A stretch of 64,000 nt of DNA, from NCBI GenBank assembly GCA_002438805.1, contig DJQV01000023.1, forward strand, positions 33,706-97,705, in the 5' to 3' direction. A program made the translations under genes and the position numbers. Below are positions 48,060-58,013 of the stretch, in pieces; within the stretch, counting starts at the first letter, position 1; each line of letters begins with the position of its first letter. The notes below the pieces were generated by a model. It made no database searches, was not told the DNA's origin, and saw nothing but the letters and a program-made list of their open reading frames with translations. Origin of the DNA: Bacteroidales bacterium UBA6377 (lineage in GTDB: Bacteria; Bacteroidota; Bacteroidia; Bacteroidales; UBA932).

Positions 48060-49181
48060 CTACAATAGAAACTCTTCGAGATTGTCAGGGCTTATGACTT
48101 TGAACGTCGCTTCCGGATACGATCTTGTGAATGTCAACGGGGCGCGGGCCGTCCTTTTCGGATTGAATTTGAACTCAAAGGCCGACAGTTTCCCATCCTC
48201 CTCCTCAAGGTAATCAACTTCCTGCTGCTGGGCCGTTCTCCAGAACCAGCCATTGCAAAACCTTCCGCCGTAGCTGTTGGCCTTGACCCTTTCCGACATG
48301 ATGTAGTTTTCCCACAGCGCCCCGGTATCGTCCCTCAACTCCACCGGATTGAAATTGGCTATTATTGCGTTGCGTATGCCGTTATCGTAGAAGTACACCT
48401 TGCGGGAAGACTTCAGTTCGTTCCGGAGATTCCGGCTGAAAGAGCCAAGACGGAAAACAATGTAGCATTTCTCCAGAATATCAATATAATTCTCAACGGT
48501 TCCGCTTGACAGTCCACAAATCTGTCCTATCTCATTGTAGGAGACTTGCGAGCCGGCCTGAAAGGCCAGGGCTCGCAGCAATTTCACAAGTTTGTCAGAC
48601 TTTTTTATCTTGTCGAATGCAAGGATGTCCTTATAAAGATAGTCTTCTGACAGTTCTCTGAGAATCTTTTTTTCATGTCCTGCATTCATGACAACATCCG
48701 GGTATGACCCATAAACCAGACGATGAGAGAGCAATCTTTTTTCTTCCAACAATCCATTGTACCCGACCAGTTCACTGAAAGACAGCGGAAACATTTTGTG
48801 TTCCCATTTCCTTCCGGTCAGCGGTTCGTTGATTTTGTTGGCAAGCTCGAACGATGAGCTCCCGGTCGCAATGACCTGAACACCCGGAATATTGTCTATG
48901 ATGAGTTTCAACTTCAGGCCAATATCCGTAATTCGCTGAGCTTCATCGATTATGATTGTTTTCTTGTCACCTATGACAGCCCTCAATCCGGTGGATGATG
49001 ATTTTTCGAAAAGAGCCTGCACATCCGCCTCATCTCCATTGAGAAAAAGGACTTGTTCTCTGTCTTTGAACAAATCATTCAAGAGCGTCGTTTTCCCGAC
49101 TTGGCGCGCTCCAAGTATGATTATGGCTTTCCCTTTGCCCAGTTCGTCTGTGATTTCGGGCTCAATAGTTCTTTTTATCAT
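48060..49181 (-). CDS. AAA ATPase with DUF4143 domain
   Basis: The 373-aa protein is full length for the family. Walker A is AIIILGARQVGKTTLLNDLF (about residues 19-38), Walker B TIIIDEAQRI, then ATGSSSFELANKI. A winged helix follows (YNEIGQICGLSSGTVENYI) and the C-terminal nuclease-like part has VDYLEEEDGKLSAFEFKF. The start MIKRTIEPEI (49181) was chosen because an upstream ATG adds only an unrelated leader. An A+T-rich inverted repeat lies upstream. Confidence 0.85.
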   Translation of the reverse strand: MIKRTIEPEITDELGKGKAIIILGARQVGKTTLLNDLFKDREQVLFLNGDEADVQALFEKSSSTGLRAVIGDKKTIIIDEAQRITDIGLKLKLIIDNIPGVQVIATGSSSFELANKINEPLTGRKWEHKMFPLSFSELVGYNGLLEEKRLLSHRLVYGSYPDVVMNAGHEKKILRELSEDYLYKDILAFDKIKKSDKLVKLLRALAFQAGSQVSYNEIGQICGLSSGTVENYIDILEKCYIVFRLGSFSRNLRNELKSSRKVYFYDNGIRNAIIANFNPVELRDDTGALWENYIMSERVKANSYGGRFCNGWFWRTAQQQEVDYLEEEDGKLSAFEFKFNPKRTARAPLTFTRSYPEATFKVISPDNLEEFLL

Positions 49182-49233
49182 GCTATGTCGATTCTTCGTG
49201 AGGCCAAGATACCGAAAATCCCACAAAATCGCA

Positions 49234-49281
49234 AATTATTATATTATTTTTGAAATTGATTCGAAAAATATTATAATATTT
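49234..49281. promoter_or_regulatory. A+T-rich inverted repeat upstream of the 49181 ATPase gene
   Basis: AATTATTATATTATTTTT (49234-49251) and AAAAATATTATAATATTT (49264-49281) are near-complementary around 12 bases. They sit about 55 bases before the ATG, where an operator could lie. Confidence 0.5.
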
Positions 49282-49421
49282 TACAGATGCACCAATTCCG
49301 GCCCGCCCCTGCCCGATTCTGTACCGGGACATGCCTGCCAAAACAAGCGTTTCCCACAGCGCCCGGTTGACAATCTTGATTTTTATGCCGAATTTTGGGC
49401 CGTTATTATCCAAGACGGTCA

Positions 49422-50000
49422 ATGATCACAGAAGAACAGGCCCGGCAGGACATCCGTGAACTGCTGGAATATATAGGAGAAGACCCGGACAGGGTCGGTC
49501 TGCAGGGCACTCCAGACAGGATGCTCCGGATGTTCAAGGAGATTTTCAGGGGCTACGACCCGGCAGAGGCTCCGCTCATCACGACTTTTCCCAACGGTCA
49601 GGACGGCATCATATACGATGACATGGTGGTGGACAGCGGCACTTTCTACTCTGTATGCGAGCACCACTGCCGCAGTTTTTTCGGAGAATACTGGTTCGCC
49701 TATCTTCCCAACCCCAAGGGACGCATCCTGGGACTCTCCAAGATAGGCCGCGCAGTGGACTATTGCTCCTCCCGCCTACAGGTGCAGGAGAGGCTCGTAC
49801 ACGATGTCGTGGACATGCTCACCAAGGCCCTCGGAGATGAGAACCCGCCACGAGGGATGGCCCTGATGATGAAAGGACGGCATCTGTGCAAGGAGGGGCG
49901 CGGCTCGCGCAAGAGCGGCGTGATGACCACCACCTGTCTGACCGGAGCATTCCGGACAAGCGCCCGGGTGCGCAGCGAATTCCTGTCCTATATCAAGTGA
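49422..50000 (+). CDS. folE: GTP cyclohydrolase I
   Basis: The 192-aa enzyme opens folate synthesis by forming dihydroneopterin triphosphate. Visible are GLQGTPDRMLRMF, the zinc ligands in YSVCEHHCRSFFGEYW and the later HLC cysteine (KGRHLCKEGRGSRKSG). GLSKIGRAVDYCSSRLQVQE is strongly conserved in the family. The start at 49422 (MITEEQARQDI) gives the standard length. It ends exactly where the convergent response-regulator gene ends, with no base between the stops. Confidence 0.93.
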   Translation: MITEEQARQDIRELLEYIGEDPDRVGLQGTPDRMLRMFKEIFRGYDPAEAPLITTFPNGQDGIIYDDMVVDSGTFYSVCEHHCRSFFGEYWFAYLPNPKGRILGLSKIGRAVDYCSSRLQVQERLVHDVVDMLTKALGDENPPRGMALMMKGRHLCKEGRGSRKSGVMTTTCLTGAFRTSARVRSEFLSYIK

Positions 50001-50756
50001 CTATTCCAGCCAGGAGAGGAAATCATCGACCTTGGCACGCGAGACGGTCAACTCCACAGGCGGTGCAGGCTCCATGAATATCCCGAGACGGGAATTTCCC
50101 AGTCTGGTGACGCTTTTCACAGCCCCGCGCGAGACTATGCAGCCCCGGGACACCCGGAAAAACATCTCCGGGTCGAGTTCCCCGTCAAGAGAATCTATCG
50201 TCATGTCAATCACATACTTGCGGCCATCGGCAGTCATCAGGCAATTGGACTTGCCCTCGGAGAAAAAGCATGCCACATCCGATATCCGCACCGGAATGAT
50301 CCTCTCCCCTATCTTGACTATCACGCGCTCGCGGTACTGCTTCTTCTCACCTAACCCAAGCCGGGACAGCAGGGCGTCTATGTCGCCAGCCCCCGGAGAA
50401 GCCGCCCGCTCCCGGCATCTCCCGACTGCCCTTTCCAAAGCGGAATTGTCATAAGGCTTGAGCAGATAGTCGATGCTCCCGGCCTCGAAAGCCTTGATGG
50501 CGTACGAATCATAAGCCGTCGTCATGATGACCTGCGAGGATATTTTGCGCTGACGGAATATCTCGAAACAGTTGCCGTCAGAGAGTTCCACATCCATGAA
50601 TATGATGTCAGGCGAGGGATTGGCATCAAGCCAGCTCAGCGTTGACATCACGGAGTCCGTCATGCCCACGATGCTCAGCCCCGGGAACAGGGTCTCTATC
50701 TTACGCGCAAGCCGGGTGCGCGCCATGGCTTCGTCTTCAACTATCAGAACTGTCAT
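50001..50756 (-). CDS. LytTR-family response regulator
   Basis: The 251-aa protein has an N-terminal receiver (VLIVEDEAMARTRLARKIE, phospho-acceptor Asp55 in FMDVELSDG, DYLLKPYDN). A C-terminal LytTR DNA-binding domain follows (about 145-250: VIVKIGERIIPVRISDVACF, FFRVSRGCIVSRGAVKSV). It is coupled to the kinase gene by an ATGA overlap. It lies just upstream of, and divergent from, the starch locus, so it may control it; no direct evidence shows this. Confidence 0.92.
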   Translation of the reverse strand: MTVLIVEDEAMARTRLARKIETLFPGLSIVGMTDSVMSTLSWLDANPSPDIIFMDVELSDGNCFEIFRQRKISSQVIMTTAYDSYAIKAFEAGSIDYLLKPYDNSALERAVGRCRERAASPGAGDIDALLSRLGLGEKKQYRERVIVKIGERIIPVRISDVACFFSEGKSNCLMTADGRKYVIDMTIDSLDGELDPEMFFRVSRGCIVSRGAVKSVTRLGNSRLGIFMEPAPPVELTVSRAKVDDFLSWLE

Positions 50757-51895
50757 AACAAAGGGAGTTTTACCGAATATAGTCCAGATTCCGACTCGAC
50801 CTTGACGGCCCTGCCGGAAATGTCCTCATACTGCCTGCGCAGATACTTCAGCCCCAGGCCGGTGGAATCAGCGCCGGAGAGTTTGGGGCATATATTGTTC
50901 GTCACCGTCACAGCGGTCTCGTCCGCCACCACCGAGATGCGCAGAGGTGACTGGACACTGACGGCATTGTGTTTGAACGCGTTCTCGATAAGAAGCTGGA
51001 CACTGCACGGTACAACCCTTCCCGACAGGCAGCGCTCCGGAATATCCACCTTCAGGACAAAGCCTTCCGGGAAACGGACCTTGAGAAGCCCGACATAGTC
51101 CTCCACGAAGACCATCTCCTCCCTCAGGCTCACCAGAGTCTCCTCCTCGTGCCTGAGCATATACCGGTAGATCTCGGCAAGTTTGTGGGTGTATCGGCTC
51201 GCCTCGGAGGGCGACTGCTCCTGTATCAGGCAGTCCAGCACATTGAGGGAGTTGAAGAGAAAGTGGGGATTGACCTGCTGCTTGAGCTTCATGTAGCGGA
51301 ACAGGGCAAGGTTGGCTTTCTCCGCCTCCTTTTCGGCCTGCTCCCTGGAACGGATGGCGTACTCGGCCACCCATACGATGATCACGCAGCTGAATATATA
51401 ATCGAGAAGGATCTCTATCATGAAAGTGCGCGGCCCCTGGAAGCCGGACACGGCGAACATCAGTATGAGCCGGATAATTATAATAAGCACGAAAGCAAAC
51501 AGAAGCCAGCGCAGGTTGCGCCCGTCGCCGGCACCGGGACCTCTGGATCCGAAGCGCGAGGCGCACAGTTCAGTGCTCCAGCCCAGAATCTCAGTACAGA
51601 TCAACGTGGAAAGAGGATGCACCACAGTGACAGGGAGAGAAATCAGAGACAGCAGCGAGGCGAGCCCCATCCCGACACCGAAGCCCACAATGTTGACGAG
51701 GATCACGGCTATCGCCATGAAAGGCATGCTCACCCTGCGTCTCAGGCACAGCATCACGATCATGAACATCGTGAGCAGGGTCAACATCAGATCATCCGCA
51801 ATGCCAGTGGCGTAGCAGACAAATGACACCAATGCGTGGAGGGCGGCAAAGACGTGTATCAACCAGCTGTTTTTCGAAATAATCATAATAATCAC
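50753..51895 (-). CDS. LytS-like sensor histidine kinase
   Basis: The 380-aa kinase has five or six membrane helices in residues 1-180 and a short coiled coil. The His_kinase domain (KLKQQVNPHFLFNSLNVLDC, phospho-acceptor His about 215) and an HATPase (PCSVQLLIENAFKHNAV, GLGLKYLRRQYED) follow. No extracellular ligand domain is visible, so it probably senses through the membrane part. An in-frame Met at 51886 is an alternative start. It is divergent from the sugar transporter gene, with 128 bases between. Confidence 0.9.
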   Translation of the reverse strand: MIIMIISKNSWLIHVFAALHALVSFVCYATGIADDLMLTLLTMFMIVMLCLRRRVSMPFMAIAVILVNIVGFGVGMGLASLLSLISLPVTVVHPLSTLICTEILGWSTELCASRFGSRGPGAGDGRNLRWLLFAFVLIIIIRLILMFAVSGFQGPRTFMIEILLDYIFSCVIIVWVAEYAIRSREQAEKEAEKANLALFRYMKLKQQVNPHFLFNSLNVLDCLIQEQSPSEASRYTHKLAEIYRYMLRHEEETLVSLREEMVFVEDYVGLLKVRFPEGFVLKVDIPERCLSGRVVPCSVQLLIENAFKHNAVSVQSPLRISVVADETAVTVTNNICPKLSGADSTGLGLKYLRRQYEDISGRAVKVESESGLYSVKLPLL

Positions 51896-52023
51896 CGTGA
51901 AGGTAACTATAAATCTTCAAAATACAACCGCTCATCCCGAAATCCGCGCAATTCGTCTCCACCGTCTTTCTTGAAAATATAATTATTCGTTTATTTGCTC
52001 ACCAACATGATAATGACACTATA

Positions 52024-53352
52024 ATGCAACAGCGTAAATTAAGTTTCTGGCAGATGTGGAACCTGAGCTTCGGTTTTTTCGGAGTCCAGATAGCCTATGC
52101 TCTCCAGAGCGCCAACATAAGCAGGATTTTCGCCACCCTCGGAGCCGATCCGCACCAGCTCAGCTTCTTCTGGATACTGCCCCCGCTGATGGGCATGATC
52201 GTCCAGCCGCTGATCGGAAAGTGGTCCGACAGGACATGGTGCAGGATGGGACGGCGCAAACCGTACCTGCTCGCCGGGGCGGTGACGGCAGTGGCGGTGA
52301 TGGCACTGCTTCCCAATGCCGGGAATCTGGATTTCTCCGCCCGTGTGTTCCTGGGGCTCAACGGGGCGATGTGGTTCGGCCTGTTCTCCCTGATTTTCCT
52401 TGATACATCAATCAATGTCGCGATGCAGCCGTTCAAGATGATGGTGGGCGACATGGTGGACGAGTCCCAGAAAGCTCAAGCCTATTCAATACAGTCCCTG
52501 CTCTGCAACGCAGGCAGTCTGGTCGGCTACCTCTTCCCTATTTTCTTCACCTGGATAGGCATAGCCAACACGGCCCCGAAAGGGCAGATACCGCCGTCCG
52601 TGATATGGAGTTTCTACTGCGGGGCGCTGATATTGATCGCCTGCGTGTTGTTCACTTTCTTGAAAGTCAAGGAGATGTCTCCAGCGGAGTATGCCAGTTT
52701 CCACGGGATTGACCCGCAGAAGCAGGACGCGTCCGGCACAGGGCTCGTGCAGCTGCTGCTCCATGCCCCGAAGACATTCTGGACCGTGGGGCTGGTGCAG
52801 TTTTTCTGCTGGGCGGCGTTCATGTACATGTGGACCTACTCCAACGGAGCCGTGGCCCGCAACTGCTGGGACAGCACCGACCCTTCGTCGCCGGGCTATC
52901 AGGCTGCCGGCAACTGGATAGGGGTGGCGTTTGCCGTACAGGCTGTTGGTTCTATCATCTGGGCCATAGTCATCCCGAGGTTCCGCTCGCTCAAGACCGC
53001 CTACGCCGTCAGCCTGCTCATCGGGGCAGCCGGGTTCATCTCCGTGGCGTTCGTCCATGACCAGTACCTGCTCCTCGGCTCATACCTGCTCATCGGGGCA
53101 GCCTGGGCCGCGATGCTCGCGATACCGTTCACCCTGCTGACCAACTCGCTCTCCGGGGAACACCTCGGAAGCTATCTGGGCCTTTTCAACTGCACCATCT
53201 GCCTGCCGCAGATCGCGGCCGCCGCCCTGGGAGGCTGCATATTGAGACTCGTCGGCGGGGTGCAGGCCAACATGCTGATAATCGCAGGGGCGCTGCTCAT
53301 CTGCGGATGCGCGGCCACTGCCCTCGTAAAAGAACACAACTCTAGTAACTAA
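52024..53352 (+). CDS. MFS sugar transporter (SLC45/maltose-type)
   Basis: The 442-aa protein has 12 predicted transmembrane helices. The family signature after helix 2 is GKWSDRTWCRMGRRKPYLLA, and the start SFWQMWNLSFGFFGVQIAYA is typical of Bacteroidota maltose/maltooligosaccharide importers at the inner membrane. It is the first gene of the starch operon, 14 bases ahead of susC, and would import the sugars released by the periplasmic amylases. Confidence 0.88.
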   Translation: MQQRKLSFWQMWNLSFGFFGVQIAYALQSANISRIFATLGADPHQLSFFWILPPLMGMIVQPLIGKWSDRTWCRMGRRKPYLLAGAVTAVAVMALLPNAGNLDFSARVFLGLNGAMWFGLFSLIFLDTSINVAMQPFKMMVGDMVDESQKAQAYSIQSLLCNAGSLVGYLFPIFFTWIGIANTAPKGQIPPSVIWSFYCGALILIACVLFTFLKVKEMSPAEYASFHGIDPQKQDASGTGLVQLLLHAPKTFWTVGLVQFFCWAAFMYMWTYSNGAVARNCWDSTDPSSPGYQAAGNWIGVAFAVQAVGSIIWAIVIPRFRSLKTAYAVSLLIGAAGFISVAFVHDQYLLLGSYLLIGAAWAAMLAIPFTLLTNSLSGEHLGSYLGLFNCTICLPQIAAAALGGCILRLVGGVQANMLIIAGALLICGCAATALVKEHNSSN

Positions 53353-53366
53353 CCATTCAATATCAA

Positions 53367-56300
53367 ATGAAAAGAATCCTAACTCTCCTTGCGGCAGCCG
53401 CCATCAGCGCGGTGATGTCCGCCAACGTATCGGCCCAGAGCGGCGGATACGAGGTCAAGGGCACAGTTGCCGACCAGGCAGGGCCGGTCGTGGGGGCCAC
53501 GGTGATGGAACCGGGCACCTCCACAGGCACAACCACAGATCTGGACGGCAATTTCAGCCTGAAAGTATCCTCAGCCTCCGCCACGGTGGAGGTCAGCTGC
53601 ATCGGATACACTACCCTCACATTCAAGGCTTCCCAGCTTCCCGCCAGGATCGTCCTTAAGGAAGACAGCGAATTCATCGACGAAGTCGTCGTGATCGGCT
53701 ACGGCACTGTCCGCAAGAGCGACATGACCGGCTCCGTTTCAGCTGTCAAGGCCGATCAGCTCAACAAGGGCGTCATCACATCCCCTGCCGACATGCTCCA
53801 GGGCAAGACCGCAGGCGTGGTAGTGACCGCAGGTGATGGTGCCCCGGGCTCCAGCAGCACCATCCGCATCCGAGGCGGCTCATCCCTCAAGGCCAACAAC
53901 AACCCTCTCATCGTAGTGGACGGCCTGCCTCTGTCCGAGACCGCCATCAGCGGCGTGTCCGATGCGCTCGCATCCATCAACCCCAACGACATCGAGACTT
54001 TCACCGTCCTCAAGGACGCCTCCGCCACCGCCATCTACGGTTCGAGAGCATCCAACGGCGTCATCATGATCACGACCAAGAAAGGCTCCAGGACCAAGGG
54101 ACTGCACGTCAGCGCGGATGCCACGATGTCCGTCAGCCAGAACACAAAATATGTCGATGTGCTTGACGGGGACGAGATGCGCGAACTCATGAAGTGGTAC
54201 CTCGGCGACCAGGGAGAAGCCTACAAGGCGCTCGGAAGCGAGAACACCGACTGGCAGAAAGAGATCTTCCAGCTCGGAAAGAGCCTTGACGGCAACGTGG
54301 CCCTGTCCGGTAAAGTGGGTGGGTCACGGCTGTTCAGCATGCCGTTCCGCGTATCGCTCGGCTACCACAACCAGGACGGTACCCTCAAGACATCCAGCTT
54401 CAAACGCGAGACCCTCGCCCTCAACCTCACCCCGACCCTCTTTGACGAGCACCTCACCATCAACCTCAACGGCAAGGGGATGAACATGGACAACCGCTTC
54501 GCAAACCAGGACGCCATCGGCAACGCCGTCAAGATGGACCCGACCCAGCCTGTCTACGACAGCAGCGAGAACGGGCTCAACGGCCTGTTCTGGTGGAACA
54601 ACGGCAAGGGCACCCCTACCATCGACAATGCCAACACCATGGCCATACAGAACCCTGTCGCACTGCTCAACGACAAGAAGGACATCTCCAACGCCAAGCG
54701 CTTCATCGGCAACGCGCAGTTCAACTATAAGGTGCACGGCCTCGAAGACCTCCAGCTCAACCTCAACCTCGGCCTGGACTGGTCGAAATCCAACGGCACC
54801 GTGGACATCACCCCCGGCTCGGAGCAGTCTTTCCACGCCAAGCAGCAGTCAGGCTCCGGCTCGCACTCCGACTACAGCCAGAAGAAGATCGACAAGACCC
54901 TCGAGTTCTACGCCCAGTACAACAAGCAGCTGGGCAAGCACAGCTTCAACGCCATGGCAGGTTACTCATGGCAGCACTTCTACAACGAGACCTTCAACGT
55001 GGCCTACAAGGCGGACGGCACTCTCCCGAGCGACGCAAGCTACTATCTGAGCAACCCTAACACCTTCAAGACGGAGTACTTCCTCGTGTCGTTCTTCGGC
55101 AGGGTCAACTACAGCTGGGACGAAAGGCTCCTGCTCACAGCGACCCTCCGCAACGACGGCACTTCACGTTTCTCCAACAACAAGTGGGGCCTCTTCCCTT
55201 CCGTGGCCGCCAGCTACAACTTCGGCAAAGAGGACTTCGTCCGCGACAGCGACATCCTCTCGGCCCTCAAGCTCCGCCTCAGCTATGGACAGACCGGACA
55301 GCAGGACCTCCAGTCAGGCAACTACCCTACCCTGGCCTCATACAAGTACAACACCAACCAGTCGATGTACCACTTCGGCCAGACCATGATCATCCCTATC
55401 ACCCCGCTCGGATACAACGCCGACCTGAAATGGGAGACCACCACGACCTACAATGTCGGTGTTGACTACGGCTTCCTCTCCGACCGCATCAGCGGAAGCG
55501 TCGATCTGTACAAGCGCGACACCAAGGACCTGCTCAACCGCACTCCTGTGGCTGCCGGGGCCAACCTGTCCAACTATCTTGACGCCAACATCGGAAACCT
55601 GACCAACAAGGGTTTGGAGTTCGAAATCAACGCCATCCCTGTCCAGACACGCGACTGGAGCTGGACTCTCGGCTTCAACGCATCCTACAACAAGACCGTC
55701 ATCACCAAGCTCACCACCGATGACGAGCGTGCGGACTACTACGGCATCACCACGGGCGGCATCTCCGGAGGTACCGGCAACACCATCCAGGTGCACCAGA
55801 CCGGGCACGCCCCTAACTCTTTCTTCGTATACCAGCAGGTGTACGACACCGACGGCAACCCTATCGAAGGAGCATACGTGGACCGCAACGGGGACGGCAA
55901 GATCAGCACCGCCGACAAGTACTGCTACAAAAAGGCCGCTCCGGACTGGACATTCGGATTCAACACCTCCCTCTCATGGAAGGAGTGGACACTCGCGATG
56001 AGCGCGCACGCCAATGTCGGCAACTATGTCTACAACAACGTCGAGTCTGACTGCGACCTGCTCACCGACCTGTGGACCAACGGCTTCGTAAGCAACCGCT
56101 ACAGCACCGCAAAGAAGCACAACTTCGCCAGCTTCGCGCAGTACTTCTCCGACCTCTATGTGCAGGACGCCTCATTCCTTAAGATCGACAACATCACCCT
56201 GAGCCGCAGCTTCAGCCTCAACCAGGGGAAGGCTGTCCCGATGAGCTTCAACGTCTTCGCCACAGTGCAGAACGTCGCCTGCCTCACCGGCTACAACGGC

Positions 56301-56387
56301 ATCGACCCGGAGATCTTCTCCGGCATTGACAACAACATGTACCCGAGGCCTCGCACCTGGATACTTGGTGTCAAGTTCAACTTCTAA
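53367..56387 (+). CDS. SusC-like TonB-dependent outer-membrane receptor
   Basis: The 1006-aa protein has a signal peptide (MKRILTLLAAAAISAVMSAN). A carboxypeptidase-regulatory-like domain (about 28-95: VKGTVADQAGPVVGATV) and a TonB-box region (EFIDEVVVIGYGTVRKSDMT) follow. The plug carries the SusC hallmark SSTIRIRGGSSLKANNNPLI, with the barrel to an aromatic C-terminus (GVKFNF). It takes up maltooligosaccharides together with SusD. Downstream genes follow at 12 and 6 bases. Confidence 0.95.
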   Translation: MKRILTLLAAAAISAVMSANVSAQSGGYEVKGTVADQAGPVVGATVMEPGTSTGTTTDLDGNFSLKVSSASATVEVSCIGYTTLTFKASQLPARIVLKEDSEFIDEVVVIGYGTVRKSDMTGSVSAVKADQLNKGVITSPADMLQGKTAGVVVTAGDGAPGSSSTIRIRGGSSLKANNNPLIVVDGLPLSETAISGVSDALASINPNDIETFTVLKDASATAIYGSRASNGVIMITTKKGSRTKGLHVSADATMSVSQNTKYVDVLDGDEMRELMKWYLGDQGEAYKALGSENTDWQKEIFQLGKSLDGNVALSGKVGGSRLFSMPFRVSLGYHNQDGTLKTSSFKRETLALNLTPTLFDEHLTINLNGKGMNMDNRFANQDAIGNAVKMDPTQPVYDSSENGLNGLFWWNNGKGTPTIDNANTMAIQNPVALLNDKKDISNAKRFIGNAQFNYKVHGLEDLQLNLNLGLDWSKSNGTVDITPGSEQSFHAKQQSGSGSHSDYSQKKIDKTLEFYAQYNKQLGKHSFNAMAGYSWQHFYNETFNVAYKADGTLPSDASYYLSNPNTFKTEYFLVSFFGRVNYSWDERLLLTATLRNDGTSRFSNNKWGLFPSVAASYNFGKEDFVRDSDILSALKLRLSYGQTGQQDLQSGNYPTLASYKYNTNQSMYHFGQTMIIPITPLGYNADLKWETTTTYNVGVDYGFLSDRISGSVDLYKRDTKDLLNRTPVAAGANLSNYLDANIGNLTNKGLEFEINAIPVQTRDWSWTLGFNASYNKTVITKLTTDDERADYYGITTGGISGGTGNTIQVHQTGHAPNSFFVYQQVYDTDGNPIEGAYVDRNGDGKISTADKYCYKKAAPDWTFGFNTSLSWKEWTLAMSAHANVGNYVYNNVESDCDLLTDLWTNGFVSNRYSTAKKHNFASFAQYFSDLYVQDASFLKIDNITLSRSFSLNQGKAVPMSFNVFATVQNVACLTGYNGIDPEIFSGIDNNMYPRPRTWILGVKFNF

Positions 56388-56399
56388 TCATCGAAAACA

Positions 56400-58007
56400 A
56401 TGAAAAAGATAAAGATAATATCTCTGGCCCTTGCGGCCTGCCTGACGGGAGGCCTCGCCTCCTCCTGCGTCGGCGACCTCAACGTCACGCCGATCGACCC
56501 CAACACCGTCCTTCCGGAGGATGTCCTCAACAGCCAGGACGCATTCACGGCCCTGCTCTCAAAATGCTACCAGGGACTTTCCTGCTCAGCATCCGACGGT
56601 CCAGACAGCGACCCTGACATCGAGGGCGTGGACGGCGGATACGGCCAGTACATGAGAGCCCTGTTCAACATGCAGGAACTCACTACCGATGTGGCCACCT
56701 GCTGCTGGAACGACGGCAACCTTTTCGACATCCACAACCTGAGCTGGAACTCCTCCAACGAGTTCGTGCTGTCGATGTACTACCGCATCTTCTTCCAGAT
56801 AAGCCTCTGCAACGAGTTCATCCGCCGCTCCAACGCCACGGAGATCAGCGGCTACGACCTCAAGGCTGCGTATATAGCCGAGGCTCGTGCGCTCAGGCTC
56901 TTCAGCTACTACCACGCCATCGACATGTTCGGCAACGTGCCTTTCTCCACCGAGAACGACTCCGTAGGCTCCACCGGGCCTCAGCAGATCTCCCGTCCGG
57001 ACCTTTTCGCCTGGATGGAGACAGAAGCTCTTGACCTGCTGAACGGGACCGACCTCGCCGAGCCGGGCAAGAACGAATACGGCCGCTGCGACAAGGGACT
57101 CGTGCAGATGATCCTCGCAAAACTTTACCTCAACGCCGAGGTATGGGCCGGAACCCCGAGATATGAGGATGCCGCAAAAGTATGCCAGCAGATCATCAGC
57201 GAATACCCTCTGCACACCACGAGCAGCGGCAAGTACAGCGCATGGCAGGAGCTCTTCTGCGCTGACAACCACCTCTGGACAGCCAACACCACATATAGTG
57301 GTGACGAGATCATCTTCGCCGTCGAGCAGGACGGCATCCTGACCCGCTCCTACGGCTGCACCAACTTCCTGATCTTCGCAAGCACCGGCGCAAAGAAGCC
57401 TATGGACGCTTCCGCCATCGGCATCAGCTCCGGATGGGGCGGACTCTCACTGACAGGAGCGTTCACCAGCAAGTTCGAGGACGGTGACGCCCGCGCCACC
57501 TTCTTCAAGGACCCGCAGTACGAGCAGTACATCGACGCTCTCCGCCGCGAGTCTGACAGCTGGTCAAACGGCTGGAAGTCCATGAAGTTCCTCAACATCA
57601 ACCATGACGGAAGCGCGGCCCAGAACGCCGGCTTCGTGGACACTGACTGGCCTGTATTCCGCAGCGCTGACGCATACCTGATGTATGCCGAGTGCGCAGC
57701 CCGCGGAGCCGCCGACAAGGCTTTGGGACAGGAATACCTCAACGCCGTACGCTCAAGAGCCGGAGTGGGATCTCTCACCCTCACCCTTGACAACATCATC
57801 GATGAGCGCGCCCGCGAGCTCTACTACGAGGGCTTCCGCCGTCAGGATCTCATCCGTTTCGGCCTCTTCACGTCTGACAAATACCTTTGGGAGTTCAAGG
57901 GCGGAGTCAGGGAAGGCAAGGCGGTAGACGATCACTTCAACCTCTTCCCTCTCACTGCGGGAGATGTCAACGCCAACGGCAACCTCAAACAGAACCCTGG
58001 ATATTAG
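56400..58007 (+). CDS. SusD-like starch-binding lipoprotein
   Basis: The 535-aa protein has a lipoprotein signal peptide (lipobox LASSC, Cys about 23) and TPR-like helices typical of SusD/RagB. Seen are EDVLNSQDAFTALLSKCYQG, the EARALRLFSYYHAIDMFGNV core and the C-terminal INDERARELYYEGFRRQDLI-type block (DERARELYYEGFRRQDLIRF). It forms the lid of the SusC receptor at the cell surface. Confidence 0.95.
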   Translation: MKKIKIISLALAACLTGGLASSCVGDLNVTPIDPNTVLPEDVLNSQDAFTALLSKCYQGLSCSASDGPDSDPDIEGVDGGYGQYMRALFNMQELTTDVATCCWNDGNLFDIHNLSWNSSNEFVLSMYYRIFFQISLCNEFIRRSNATEISGYDLKAAYIAEARALRLFSYYHAIDMFGNVPFSTENDSVGSTGPQQISRPDLFAWMETEALDLLNGTDLAEPGKNEYGRCDKGLVQMILAKLYLNAEVWAGTPRYEDAAKVCQQIISEYPLHTTSSGKYSAWQELFCADNHLWTANTTYSGDEIIFAVEQDGILTRSYGCTNFLIFASTGAKKPMDASAIGISSGWGGLSLTGAFTSKFEDGDARATFFKDPQYEQYIDALRRESDSWSNGWKSMKFLNINHDGSAAQNAGFVDTDWPVFRSADAYLMYAECAARGAADKALGQEYLNAVRSRAGVGSLTLTLDNIIDERARELYYEGFRRQDLIRFGLFTSDKYLWEFKGGVREGKAVDDHFNLFPLTAGDVNANGNLKQNPGY

Positions 58008-58013
58008 AATACA

